Source: Streptomyces sp. Root1304 (GTDB lineage Bacteria; Actinomycetota; Actinomycetes; Streptomycetales; Streptomycetaceae). Taken from it: a DNA stretch of 64,000 nucleotides. Positions 16,352 through 24,556 of this stretch are shown piece after piece (within the stretch, counting starts at the first letter, position 1; every line of letters begins with the position of its first letter). The position numbers and the translations under genes are program-made. The notes below the pieces were generated by a model. That model was given only the letters and a program-made list of their open reading frames with translations, was not told the DNA's origin and did no database searches. The stretch covers positions 89,300 through 153,299 of the forward strand of contig NZ_LMEP01000028.1 of assembly GCF_001426405.1 (NCBI RefSeq), written 5' to 3'.

Positions 16352-18583
16352 TCAGCGGTTCCCGCCGCGGCCCTTGTTGTTCCCGTCACCGAACAGGTCC
16401 GGCGGGAGCGTGATCCCGGGGAACGTCGGCGGCTTGGTGTCGCCCGGCTTGGCGTCGCCCGGCTTCCGGGGCTTGTTCGGGCCCTCGTCGCCCTCCGGCG
16501 CCTTGGGCTTCTCGGCCCGCGGTACGGAGATGGCGGCGAAGCTCGGCGTCTGGGAGGCGTCCAGCGCGCCCGTCATCGCGATCTTCCAGATCGGGCCCGG
16601 GAGGCAACCGCCACAGACCTTCTCGTAGTACTCGCCGCCGATGGTGATGTCGTACATCTCGTCGCGCTTGCCGACGTCGTCGCCGACCCAGACGGCGGTG
16701 GACAGGTTCGGCGTGTAGCCGACGAACCAGGCGTCCTTGCGGCCCTCGGTGGTACCGGTCTTGCCCGCGTTGTCCCGGTCGCTCAGACCGGCCCGCGTAC
16801 CGGTGCCGTCCTCGATCACGCCCTTCAGCATCTGGTTGATGGTGTCGGCGGTGCGCTCGCTCATGGCCCGCGTGCACTTGGTGTCCGGCACGTTCAGCTT
16901 GTCGCCGTTGGCGGCGCGGACGGACTCGATGACGACCGGGGTGCAGTAGATGCCGCGGTTGGCGAAGGTGGCGTAGACGGAGGCCATGTCGAGCGGGGTG
17001 CTCTCGAGGCTGCCGAGGGTGGCCGACGGGCTCTGCTTGATGGGCTTGCCCAGCTCGCGCTCGTAGCCGACCTTCTTCGCCATCGTCAGCGTCTCGCAGA
17101 GGCCGGCCATCTGCTCCAGCTTGGCGAAGTACGTGTTGATGGACTTGCCGAGGGCGCTCGTCATGTCATAGAGCCCCTTCTCGGATTCGAGCTCGTTCTG
17201 GACGGGCCAGTCGAGGTTTCCGGCCGGCCGGCCGTCGCAGCGGGTGAAGTCGCTCTCCGCCATGGTGATCTTCGTCGGGGTGTCGAAGCTCTGCGCCGGG
17301 CTCAGCCCCTTCTCCAGGGCGGCGGCGGCCGTGATCGGCTTGAAGGTCGAGCCGACCGGGAAGCCGTACGTCGTGCCGCCCATCCGGCTGCCGACGGCGA
17401 GGTTCAGCGTCGTCTGGTGCTGCTTCTGGTCCAGGCCGTACGGGCGGGACTGTCCCATCGAGAGGATCTTGCCGCTACCGGGCTGGACCTGGACGACGGC
17501 GGTCGCGACCCCGTCGTCCTTGTTGACCTTGGCCACGGCGGCCTCGTTCGCCGCCGCCTGCGCCTTCGGGGAGAGCGTGGTCTTGATGGTGAGACCGCCC
17601 AGGTTCCACAGCTTCTGCCGCTCCTCGGCCGTCTTCCCGAAGACCGGGTCGCTGAGGATCGTCTTGCGGACGTAGTCGCAGAAGAAGCCGGAGCCGTCGA
17701 CGGCGGTGATGCAGCCGTTCTTCGGGGTCTTCACCTTCAGCTTGAGCGGCGTCGCCTTCGCCTTGTCCGCCTCGGCCTGGCTGATGTCCTTCACGTCGGC
17801 CATCCGCTGGAGGACGACGTTGCGGCGCTTGGTCGCTTCCTGGAGGTCGTTGACCGGGTCGTAGCGGCTCGGCGACTGGACGAGGCCGGCCATCATCGCC
17901 GACTCGCCCAGGGTCAGATCGGCGGCGTGCTTCGAGAAGTACCGCTGCGAGGCGGCCTCGATGCCGTACGCCTGCTGCCCGAAGAACGTGATGTTGAGGT
18001 AGTTCTCCAGGATCTTCTTCTTGCCCAGCTCCTCCTCGACCTGGATCGCGAACTTCAGCTCGCGGACCTTGCGGCCGATGGTCTGCTGGGTGGCCTGCGC
18101 GACCTTCTCGGGGTCGTCACCGGCCTCCTCGACGAAGACGTTCTTCACGTACTGCTGGGTCAGTGTGGACGCACCCTGCGCGACGCCGCCGGACTGCGCG
18201 TTGCGGTTGATCGCGCGCAGCACGCCCTTGAGGTCGATCGCCCCGTGCTCGTAGAAGCGGCCGTCCTCGATCGCGACGATCGCCTTCTGCATGTACGGCG
18301 AGATCTTGTCCAGCGGGACGACCTTGCGGTCGCGCGAGTACACCGTGGCGATCAGACCGCCCTCGGAGTCGAGGATGCTGGTGCGCTGACTCAACGGAGG
18401 GGTCTTCAGATTCGAGGGGATCTCGTCGAACCCCTCGACCGTGCCCTTCGCGGCCAGCCCGAGTGCACCGGCCGCGGGCAGGGCGATGCCCGCCAGTACG
18501 GCTCCCGCGAGCACACTGACACCGAGGAACTTGGCGGCCTGCTGGGTCCCGGTCAGACCACCGCCCGAGCGCTTCTTTGCCAT
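16352..18583 (-). CDS. Class A penicillin-binding protein (glycosyltransferase/transpeptidase)
   Basis: 743 residues from ATG 18583. A short basic N-terminus and one membrane helix (about 20-45) anchor it. The GT51 glycosyltransferase domain has EDGRFYEHG with catalytic Glu106 and the STLTQQYVKN motif. The transpeptidase carries SxxK (Ser412 in GSTFKP), SxN (Ser481-Ile-Asn483) and KTG (Lys608 in KTGTTEG). It ends in a Pro/Lys/Gly-rich tail. It polymerises and cross-links peptidoglycan outside the membrane. It is divergent from wblA, as in other Streptomyces. Confidence 0.95.
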   Translation of the reverse strand: MAKKRSGGGLTGTQQAAKFLGVSVLAGAVLAGIALPAAGALGLAAKGTVEGFDEIPSNLKTPPLSQRTSILDSEGGLIATVYSRDRKVVPLDKISPYMQKAIVAIEDGRFYEHGAIDLKGVLRAINRNAQSGGVAQGASTLTQQYVKNVFVEEAGDDPEKVAQATQQTIGRKVRELKFAIQVEEELGKKKILENYLNITFFGQQAYGIEAASQRYFSKHAADLTLGESAMMAGLVQSPSRYDPVNDLQEATKRRNVVLQRMADVKDISQAEADKAKATPLKLKVKTPKNGCITAVDGSGFFCDYVRKTILSDPVFGKTAEERQKLWNLGGLTIKTTLSPKAQAAANEAAVAKVNKDDGVATAVVQVQPGSGKILSMGQSRPYGLDQKQHQTTLNLAVGSRMGGTTYGFPVGSTFKPITAAAALEKGLSPAQSFDTPTKITMAESDFTRCDGRPAGNLDWPVQNELESEKGLYDMTSALGKSINTYFAKLEQMAGLCETLTMAKKVGYERELGKPIKQSPSATLGSLESTPLDMASVYATFANRGIYCTPVVIESVRAANGDKLNVPDTKCTRAMSERTADTINQMLKGVIEDGTGTRAGLSDRDNAGKTGTTEGRKDAWFVGYTPNLSTAVWVGDDVGKRDEMYDITIGGEYYEKVCGGCLPGPIWKIAMTGALDASQTPSFAAISVPRAEKPKAPEGDEGPNKPRKPGDAKPGDTKPPTFPGITLPPDLFGDGNNKGRGGNR

Positions 18584-18827
18584 GGGGGCAGCCTACGTTC
18601 TCATTCGCCGGACACGCGTATATGCCTTGGCCTAAGCTGCTCCCAACTGTCACAGCAGTGCGGTCTGGCATCAAGACCCGGGTGTGACATCGGCATGAAT
18701 TCCCATGACCCCGAAGCATGGGGACCTCGTGTCCGATTCCGGCTCATGCGTCACACGGCGCCCCTTGTGGGCCCGTTGGATAAGGGCATGTCCAAGGGAT
18801 ATGTCCGCTATCACACGCATGTCCTTC

Positions 18828-18847
18828 GATCACTCCCCTGGGTGATC
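18828..18847. promoter_or_regulatory. Inverted repeat GATCAC-N8-GTGATC upstream of wblA
   Basis: Perfect 6-bp arms separated by 8 bp, 153 bp before the chosen wblA start. The symmetry is that of a dimeric regulator site. Which regulator binds is not known from the sequence. Confidence 0.4.
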
Positions 18848-18867
18848 TGACGCGCACACATAGTCCG

Positions 18868-18894
18868 TTCGGGCCATCCAAGATTGGGCCCGAA
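18868..18894 (+). promoter_or_regulatory. Hairpin TTCGGGCC/GGCCCGAA in the wblA leader
   Basis: Two perfect 8-bp arms (18868-18875 and 18887-18894) enclose an 11-nt loop, followed by GGGGG. If the transcript starts upstream, this would be a leader stem-loop about 105 nt before the start codon. Confidence 0.4.
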
Positions 18895-18999
18895 GGGGGT
18901 GTTGCGCTGTGCCCACCTTCCGTAACGTCCCAACTGGCAGCGGTGAATATGCCGCTGTCGCCGTGGGGGAGCCTCGATTCGGGAGAGGACGGCGCCGGT

Positions 19000-19344
19000 A
19001 TGGGCTGGGTAGCTGACTGGAGTGCGCAGGCGGCCTGCCGCACTACCGATCCGGATGAACTTTTCGTGCAGGGAGCGGCACAGAACAGGGCAAAGGCGGT
19101 GTGCACCGGATGTCCGGTGCGGACCGAGTGCCTGGCCGACGCCCTCGACAACCGGGTGGAGTTCGGTGTGTGGGGCGGCATGACGGAGCGCGAGCGCCGT
19201 GCGCTGCTGCGACGGAGGCCGACGGTCACCTCGTGGCGCCGGCTCCTGGAGACCGCGCGCACCGAGTACGAGCGCGGAGCGGGCCTGCTGCCCGTGGCCA
19301 TGGAGGACGACGCGACGTACGAGGCGTACGCCGCGGTGGGTTAG
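19000..19344 (+). CDS. wblA: WhiB-like iron-sulfur regulator WblA
   Basis: 114 residues from ATG 19000, which begins MGWVADWSAQAAC as in known WblA proteins; in-frame ATGs at 18943 and 18949 would extend it but have no ribosome site. Four cysteines (13, 35, 38, 44 in the C...CxxC...C order) ligate a [4Fe-4S] cluster, and the GVWGG turn plus basic RRALLRRR tail follow. WblA is a pleiotropic regulator of sporulation and antibiotic production. The gene order PBP-wblA-ArsA-like ATPase is conserved in Streptomyces. Its last 4 bp overlap the convergent ATPase gene. Confidence 0.93.
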   Translation: MGWVADWSAQAACRTTDPDELFVQGAAQNRAKAVCTGCPVRTECLADALDNRVEFGVWGGMTERERRALLRRRPTVTSWRRLLETARTEYERGAGLLPVAMEDDATYEAYAAVG

Positions 19345-20810
19345 ACCCGGTCGGGGGTCCGATCGGGGACCCTTCGGTCCGAGGGAGTCCGTCCGCTCGT
19401 GAGACGGTCACCGATGGCCCGCAGCCCGGCGAGGTCGTGCACATCGCCGGGCAGGGCCGCCACCTCGGTCACCGCCACCTCGGGGTGGAGCGCGGTGAAG
19501 CGGTCGCGCGTGCGCCGCTCACGCGTGAGCACCCGCATGCGCTCGGCATGCAGGCGGAGGAGTCCGGCCGTGAGACGGCGCACGTCGGTGTCCACGTCGG
19601 CAGACGCGCGCGCGTCCGTGTCGGTGTCAGCGTCGTCGGTGGCCGCGTCCGCGGGGGGATCGACGTGGGTGTCCACGTCGGTGTACGCGGTCGCGTCCGT
19701 GTCTGTTTCCTGTGCCGGTTCGGCTGTGGGGGCAGCCTCGGATACGGAATGTGCGGCGGCGGTGGCGAGTTCGGACGGCTCGGGGTCGGTGGCCGGGGAG
19801 CCACTCCGTCGAGTCTGCCCGTCCTCCTGATCCACAATGCGCCCCTCCTCAAGATTTTCCGCGGCCGCCCGGGCCCGCTCGGCCGACAGCCGGACGGCGC
19901 CGCTGCCGTGCACGCGGTTGAGGACGAGACCGGCCAGCGGCATGTCCTCGGCGGCCAGCCGCTCCACGAAGTACGCCGCCTCGCGCAGTGCGTCCCGCTC
20001 CGGCGTGGCGACCACGAGGAAGGCCGTGCCCGGGGCCTGGAGCAGCTTGTACGTGGCGTCGGCGCGGGTCCGGAAGCCGCCGAACATCGTGTCCATCGCC
20101 GCGACGAACGTCTGCACGTCCTTGAGGAACTGACCCCCCAGCAGCTTTCCGAGGGTCCCCGTCATCATCGACATGCCGACGTTGAGGAACTTCATCCCGG
20201 CCCGGCCGCCCACCTTCGCGGGGGCCATGAGCAGCTTGATGAACTTCCCGTCGAGGAAGGACCCCAGCCGCTTCGGCGCGTCCAGGAAGTCCAGCGCGGA
20301 CCGGGACGGCGGGGTGTCCACGACGATCAGGTCCCACTCGTCGCGGGCCCGCAGCTGGCCCAGCTTCTCCATCGCCATGTACTCCTGCGTACCGGCGAAT
20401 CCGGCCGACAGGGACTGGTAGAAGGGGTTCTCCAGGATCGCCCGCGCCCGCTCGGGATCCGCGTGCGCCTCGACGATCTCGTCGAAGGTCCGCTTCATGT
20501 CCAGCATCATGGCGTGCAGTTCGCCGCCGTCCGAGCCCTTGATGCCCTCCACCTTGCGCGGGGTGTTGTCGAGGGAGTCGATGCCCATCGACTGGGCGAG
20601 GCGACGGGCCGGGTCGATGGTGAGGACGACGACCCGCCGGCCGCGCTCGGCCGCCCGCACGCCGAGCGCCGCCGCCGTGGTCGTCTTGCCGACCCCGCCG
20701 GCGCCGCAGCAGACGACGATGCGGGTGCCCGGGTCGTCGATCAGCGGGTCGAGCTCCAGGACGGGGACGGCGTCGAGCCCCTCCCCGGTGCCGGCGGCCT
20801 TCTCCGTCAC
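19341..20810 (-). CDS. ArsA-like P-loop ATPase with long acidic insert
   Basis: 489 residues from GTG 20810, overlapping the stop of the upstream ATPase gene. The deviant Walker A GAGGVGKT lies at about 36-43, with switch motifs TIDPARRLA and DTPPS. A region at about 340-410 is a low-complexity stretch of Thr, Asp and Ala (TDTDATAYTDVDTHVD and similar), unlike the rest of the protein. ArsA/GET3 relatives move metal oxyanions or tail-anchored membrane proteins; no arsenite pump is nearby, so this copy may do something else. It forms an operon with the ATPase at 20807. Confidence 0.88.
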   Translation of the reverse strand: MTEKAAGTGEGLDAVPVLELDPLIDDPGTRIVVCCGAGGVGKTTTAAALGVRAAERGRRVVVLTIDPARRLAQSMGIDSLDNTPRKVEGIKGSDGGELHAMMLDMKRTFDEIVEAHADPERARAILENPFYQSLSAGFAGTQEYMAMEKLGQLRARDEWDLIVVDTPPSRSALDFLDAPKRLGSFLDGKFIKLLMAPAKVGGRAGMKFLNVGMSMMTGTLGKLLGGQFLKDVQTFVAAMDTMFGGFRTRADATYKLLQAPGTAFLVVATPERDALREAAYFVERLAAEDMPLAGLVLNRVHGSGAVRLSAERARAAAENLEEGRIVDQEDGQTRRSGSPATDPEPSELATAAAHSVSEAAPTAEPAQETDTDATAYTDVDTHVDPPADAATDDADTDTDARASADVDTDVRRLTAGLLRLHAERMRVLTRERRTRDRFTALHPEVAVTEVAALPGDVHDLAGLRAIGDRLTSGRTPSDRRVPDRTPDRV

Positions 20811-21769
20811 GCGCCCACCCCTTGCTTCCGCAGTTCCTTCGCCAGCCGGTAGAGCCCCGCGATGTCCGCCCCGTCCCCCAGGAAGGGGAGCTCGTACGAG
20901 GGGACGCCGAGGTCGTCGAGGACCGCGCGCTGCGTCCGCTCCAGCTCCACCCGCCGGGCGTGCCCGGCCGCCTCGTCGAGGAGCGGCTCGACCAGCGTGG
21001 TGCCGTCGGCGACCCCCGCGGCGACCAGGGTGCGCGCGACGGCGTCCCGGTGGTCGCCGGAGGCGGCCCGTACCGCCGCCTCGTCGAGAACGTGCGGGCG
21101 GACCATGTTCACCACGACCCGGCCCACCGGCAGTTCGGCGGCCCGGAGCTCCGCGATGCCGTCCGCGGTCTCCTGGACCGGCATCTCCTCCAGCAGGGTC
21201 ACCAGGTGCACGGCCGTCTCGGGGGACTTGAGAACCCGCATGACGGCCTGCGCCTGGTTGTGTATCGGGCCGATCCTGGCCAGCCCCGCGACCTCGTCGT
21301 TGACGTTGAGGAAGCGGGTGATGCGGCCGGTGGGCGGCGCGTCCATCACCACGTGGTCGTAGGTGTGCCCGCCGTGCTTCTCGCGCCGCCTGACCGCCTC
21401 GCAGGCCTTGCCGGTCAGCAGGACGTCCCGTACGCCCGGCGCTATCGTCGTCGCGAAGTCGATCGCGCCGAGTTTCTTCAGGGCCCGCCCCGCACCGCCC
21501 AGTTTGTAGAACATCTGGAGGTAGTCGAGGAGCGCGCGCTCGGCGTCGATGGCCAGCGCGTACACCTCGCCGCCGCCCGGGGCGACGGCGATCTTGCGCT
21601 CCTCGTACGGAAGGGATTCCGTCTCGAAGAGCTGTGCGATGCCCTGTCTGCCTTCGACCTCGACGAGGAGGGTCCGCTTCCCCTCCGTCGCGAGGGCGAG
21701 GGCGAGGGCGGCGGCGACCGTCGTCTTACCGGTACCGCCCTTGCCGCTGACGACCTGGAGCCTGCTCAC
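20807..21769 (-). CDS. ArsA-like P-loop ATPase, second copy
   Basis: 320 residues from GTG 21769 (MSRLQVVSGKGGTGKTT); an in-frame GTG at 21787 is an alternative. The N-terminal SGKGGTGKT is the deviant Walker A with the signature lysine, and DAPPTGRI is the switch II region. It is smaller and divergent from the partner encoded downstream, with which it probably forms a heterodimer (inference from overlapping genes). Such pairs next to wblA are conserved in Streptomyces, but the cargo is unknown. Confidence 0.88.
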   Translation of the reverse strand: MSRLQVVSGKGGTGKTTVAAALALALATEGKRTLLVEVEGRQGIAQLFETESLPYEERKIAVAPGGGEVYALAIDAERALLDYLQMFYKLGGAGRALKKLGAIDFATTIAPGVRDVLLTGKACEAVRRREKHGGHTYDHVVMDAPPTGRITRFLNVNDEVAGLARIGPIHNQAQAVMRVLKSPETAVHLVTLLEEMPVQETADGIAELRAAELPVGRVVVNMVRPHVLDEAAVRAASGDHRDAVARTLVAAGVADGTTLVEPLLDEAAGHARRVELERTQRAVLDDLGVPSYELPFLGDGADIAGLYRLAKELRKQGVGA

Positions 21770-21891
21770 GTTGTCGAGCCTAACCACTGGCGGCCGCGCC
21801 CAATCAGGAGGCCGCCCCGGAGAAGGTCCCTAGGGGAGGCTTCGGGGGCCGCCTCGGGGGGCCGCCCGTCGTCAGCGGATACAGTCGGCCC

Positions 21892-22050
21892 ATGACCAAG
21901 TGGGAGTACGTCACGGTGCCGCTTCTGGTGCACGCGACCAAGCAGATTCTGGACACCTGGGGCGAGGACGGCTGGGAGCTCGTCCAGGTCGTGCCCGGGC
22001 CGAACAACCCCGAGCAGCTCGTGGCCTACCTGAAGCGGGCCAAGTCGTGA
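21892..22050 (+). CDS. Small DUF4177 domain protein
   Basis: 52 residues, MTKWEYVTVPLL to LKRAKS. The WEYVTVPLL start and the WGEDGWELVQVVPG core are the DUF4177 pattern, a small beta-sheet protein of unknown function. There is no ribosome site; TACAGT ends 6 bp before the ATG, so it should be leaderless. Its stop overlaps the GTG start of the RidA-like gene. It is below the length cut-off of most gene finders. Confidence 0.85.
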   Translation: MTKWEYVTVPLLVHATKQILDTWGEDGWELVQVVPGPNNPEQLVAYLKRAKS

Positions 22051-22517
22051 GCGGGGCCGTCGAGGCGAAGCTCGCCGAGCTCGGCCTGACCCTGCCGGCG
22101 GTCGTGCCGCCGCTGGCCGCGTACCAGCCGGCCGTGCAGTCGGGCGTGTACGTCTACACCTCGGGCCAGCTCCCGATGGTGGGCGGCGAGCTCCAGCTGA
22201 CCGGCAAGGTCGGTGCCGAGGTCACCGCCGAGGAGGCCAAGCAGCTCGCGGCCACCTGCGCGCTGAACGCGCTGGCGGCCGTGAAGTCGGTCGCCGGTGA
22301 CCTGGACCGGATCAAGCGGGTCGTGAAGGTCGTCGGCTTCGTCGCCTCCGCCCCCGACTTCACCGGCCAGCCGGGCGTCATCAACGGCGCCAGCGAGCTG
22401 CTCGGCGCGGTCCTCGGCGACAAGGGCGTGCACGCGCGCAGCGCCGTCGGCGTGGCCGTGCTGCCGCTCGACGCGCCGGTCGAGGTCGAGGTCCAGGTGG
22501 AGCTGGTCGAGGCCTGA
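22047..22517 (+). CDS. RidA (YjgF/YER057c) family protein
   Basis: 156 residues from GTG 22047, overlapping the DUF4177 stop (GTGA). The protein shows YVYTSGQLPM, CALNALAAVKS and the VGVAVLPLDAPVEVE end that define the RidA fold. RidA hydrolyses reactive enamine/imine intermediates from amino-acid metabolism. The arginine usual at the catalytic site (R105 of E. coli RidA, in a segment like ARSAV) has a counterpart in HARSAVG. Co-transcribed with DUF4177. Confidence 0.88.
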   Translation: MSGAVEAKLAELGLTLPAVVPPLAAYQPAVQSGVYVYTSGQLPMVGGELQLTGKVGAEVTAEEAKQLAATCALNALAAVKSVAGDLDRIKRVVKVVGFVASAPDFTGQPGVINGASELLGAVLGDKGVHARSAVGVAVLPLDAPVEVEVQVELVEA

Positions 22518-22538
22518 CCGCCGAACCCGTACGACAGG

Positions 22539-22571
22539 GAGCCGGTTTTCCACAGCCTGGGAAACCGGCTC
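22539..22571. terminator. Terminator after ridA-like gene
   Basis: GAGCCGGTTTT at 22539-22549 pairs with AAACCGGCTC ending at 22571, with one mismatch in a 12-13 bp stem. It lies 22 bp after the RidA stop and just before the -10 hexamer of the NUDIX gene. Confidence 0.75.
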
Positions 22572-22606
22572 TCGTGCATTCGGATGCTTGCGCATAGCAT
22601 CCGGCC

Positions 22607-23551
22607 ATGTCGACGAATGGTCAGCCGAAGCAGTCGGAAGAGTCCTCGCGGGAGCCGCAGCGGCCGCCGCGGCCGAAGCAGTCGAACGGCCAGTGGTACC
22701 CGCCGGAGTGGCCCGACCGCATCCGCGCCCTCGCCGCCGGTGAACTGACCCCGGTGGCCCCCCGGCGCGCCGCCACCGTCCTGCTTCTGAGGGACGGGGA
22801 CGCCGGTGCCGGTCCCGAGGTCCACATGCTGCGCCGCCGCACCTCGATGGCCTTCGCGGGCGGCGCGTACGCCTACCCCGGCGGCGGCGTCGACCCGCGG
22901 GACGAGCAGCCGGTGCGCTGGGCGGGCCCCTCCCTGGACGTCTGGGCGGCCCGGCTCGGCCTCGACGACCCCGCGCAGGCCCAGGCCGTGGTCTGCGCCG
23001 CCGTGCGCGAGACGTACGAGGAGGCGGGCGTCCTGCTCGCCGGGGAGACCGAGGACTCGGTGGTCGGGGACACGACCGGCGAGGACTGGGAGCGGGACCG
23101 GGAGGCGCTCGTCGCCCGGGAGCTGTCCTTCGCGGACTTCCTGGACCGCCGGGGGCTCGTGCTGCGCTCCGACCTGCTCGGCGCGTGGGCGCGGTGGATC
23201 ACGCCCGAGTTCGAGCAGCGCCGGTACGACACCTGGTTCTTCGTGGCGGTGCTGCCGGCCGGGCAGCGCACCCGCAACGCCTCCACCGAGGCCGACCGCA
23301 CGGTCTGGATCCGTCCGTCGGAGGCGGCGGCGGGCTACGACCGGGGAGAGCTGACGATGATGCCGCCGACGATCTCGACGCTGCGGACCCTGGAGCCCTA
23401 CGGCACGACCGCCGGGGCGCTCGCGGCGGCGGGGGAGCAGGACATGACCCCGGTGCTCGCGCGGGCGCGCCTGGAGGGCGACGAGCTGGTCCTGAGCTGG
23501 CCGGGGCACGAGGAGTTCACCAAGGTCATCCCGATGGGAGGCACGCGATGA
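22607..23551 (+). CDS. NUDIX hydrolase, NUDT19-like with insertion
   Basis: 314 residues from ATG 22607. The NUDIX box is split: GGGVDPRDE is followed, after about 40 residues, by AVRETYEEAGVLL, giving the REx2EExG core. The large insertion in the box resembles the NUDT19 branch. The first 30 residues are polar and rich in Gln, Pro and Ser. TAGCAT ends 6 bp before the ATG and no ribosome site is seen, suggesting a leaderless mRNA. The stop overlaps the next gene by 4 bp. Substrate not predictable. Confidence 0.87.
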   Translation: MSTNGQPKQSEESSREPQRPPRPKQSNGQWYPPEWPDRIRALAAGELTPVAPRRAATVLLLRDGDAGAGPEVHMLRRRTSMAFAGGAYAYPGGGVDPRDEQPVRWAGPSLDVWAARLGLDDPAQAQAVVCAAVRETYEEAGVLLAGETEDSVVGDTTGEDWERDREALVARELSFADFLDRRGLVLRSDLLGAWARWITPEFEQRRYDTWFFVAVLPAGQRTRNASTEADRTVWIRPSEAAAGYDRGELTMMPPTISTLRTLEPYGTTAGALAAAGEQDMTPVLARARLEGDELVLSWPGHEEFTKVIPMGGTR

Positions 23552-24378
23552 GCGACGCGGAGGCCCTGCCCGGACAGCCGCGCGGAGTCGTGGAGTCCGG
23601 TCCCGCGACCGCCCGCGCGGTGAACGTCCTCGCGCCGAACCCGTCCGCGATGACCCTGGACGGCACCAACACCTGGCTCCTCTCGGAGCCCGGCTCGGAC
23701 CTCGCCGTCGTCGTCGACCCGGGCCCGCTCGACGAGGTCCACCTGCGCCGGGTGACCGAGACCGCCGAGCGGCTCGGCAAGCGGGTCGCGCTGACCTTGC
23801 TGACCCACGGCCACCCGGACCACGCGGAGGGCGCGGGACGGTTCGCGGAGCTGACCGGGACGGCCGTACGGGCCCTGGACCCGGCGCTGCGGCTCGGCGA
23901 CGAGGGGCTGGGCGCGGGGGAGGTGGTGACGGTCGGCGGTCTGGAGCTGCGGGTGGTCCCGACGCCCGGGCACACCTCGGACTCGCTCTCCTTCCATCTG
24001 CCCGCCGACGGGGCGGTGCTGACGGGGGACACGATCCTGGGGCGCGGGACGACGATGGTGGCCCATCCGGACGGGCGTCTGGGCGAGTACCTGGACTCGC
24101 TGCGGCGGCTGCGGTCGCTGACGGTCGACGACGGGGTCCACACGGTGCTGCCGGGGCACGGGCCGGTCCTGGAGGACGCGCAGGGGGCCGTGGAGTTCTA
24201 CCTCGCGCACCGGGCGGGGCGGCTCGCCCAGGTCGAGACGGCGGTCGAGAACGGCCACCGGACGCCGGCCGAGGTGGTCGCCCATGTCTACGCGGACGTG
24301 GACCGCTCGCTGTGGCCGGCGGCCGAGCTGTCCGTGCGGGCGCAGCTGGAGTACCTGCGGGAGCGTGGCCTGGTCTAG
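23548..24378 (+). CDS. Metallo-beta-lactamase fold hydrolase
   Basis: 276 residues from ATG 23548, overlapping the NUDIX stop (ATGA). The metal motif LLTHGHPDHAEG is followed by PTPGHTSDSLSF, LTGDTILG and LPGHGP, the full set of MBL-fold ligands. It resembles LACTB2-type hydrolases. Coupling to the NUDIX gene is conserved in actinobacteria. Substrate unknown. Confidence 0.9.
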   Translation: MSDAEALPGQPRGVVESGPATARAVNVLAPNPSAMTLDGTNTWLLSEPGSDLAVVVDPGPLDEVHLRRVTETAERLGKRVALTLLTHGHPDHAEGAGRFAELTGTAVRALDPALRLGDEGLGAGEVVTVGGLELRVVPTPGHTSDSLSFHLPADGAVLTGDTILGRGTTMVAHPDGRLGEYLDSLRRLRSLTVDDGVHTVLPGHGPVLEDAQGAVEFYLAHRAGRLAQVETAVENGHRTPAEVVAHVYADVDRSLWPAAELSVRAQLEYLRERGLV

Positions 24379-24382
24379 GCGA

Positions 24383-24454
24383 GTGGAGCGCCTGCGGGAG
24401 CGGGTCCGGTGTCGGCGCGTGGAGCGCCTGCGGGCGCGGGCCCGGTGTCGGCGC
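24383..24454. repeat. Tandem 36-bp direct repeat
   Basis: Two copies starting GTGGAGCGCCTGCGGG lie at 24383-24418 and 24419-24454 and differ at two bases. They begin just after the hydrolase stop. The period is a multiple of three, but no reading frame with a start codon uses it convincingly. Confidence 0.65.
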
Positions 24455-24556
24455 GGGTCACGATCCTGTCCCGAGGAGGGCCCCGGCGGGGTGACGGGCT
24501 TGACCCGTGCTTTACGCTCCGCTTACTTCTGGCCGTAGCTTTCGGGGGGAACGCCC

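Larger units (their letters stand above)
18584..18999. other. 416-bp regulatory region upstream of wblA and the PBP gene
   Basis: No gene is evident in this gap. It holds an inverted repeat at 18828-18847 and a hairpin at 18868-18894, both on the wblA side. wblA is a developmental regulator, and a long leader with several control sites is plausible. Confidence 0.5.
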
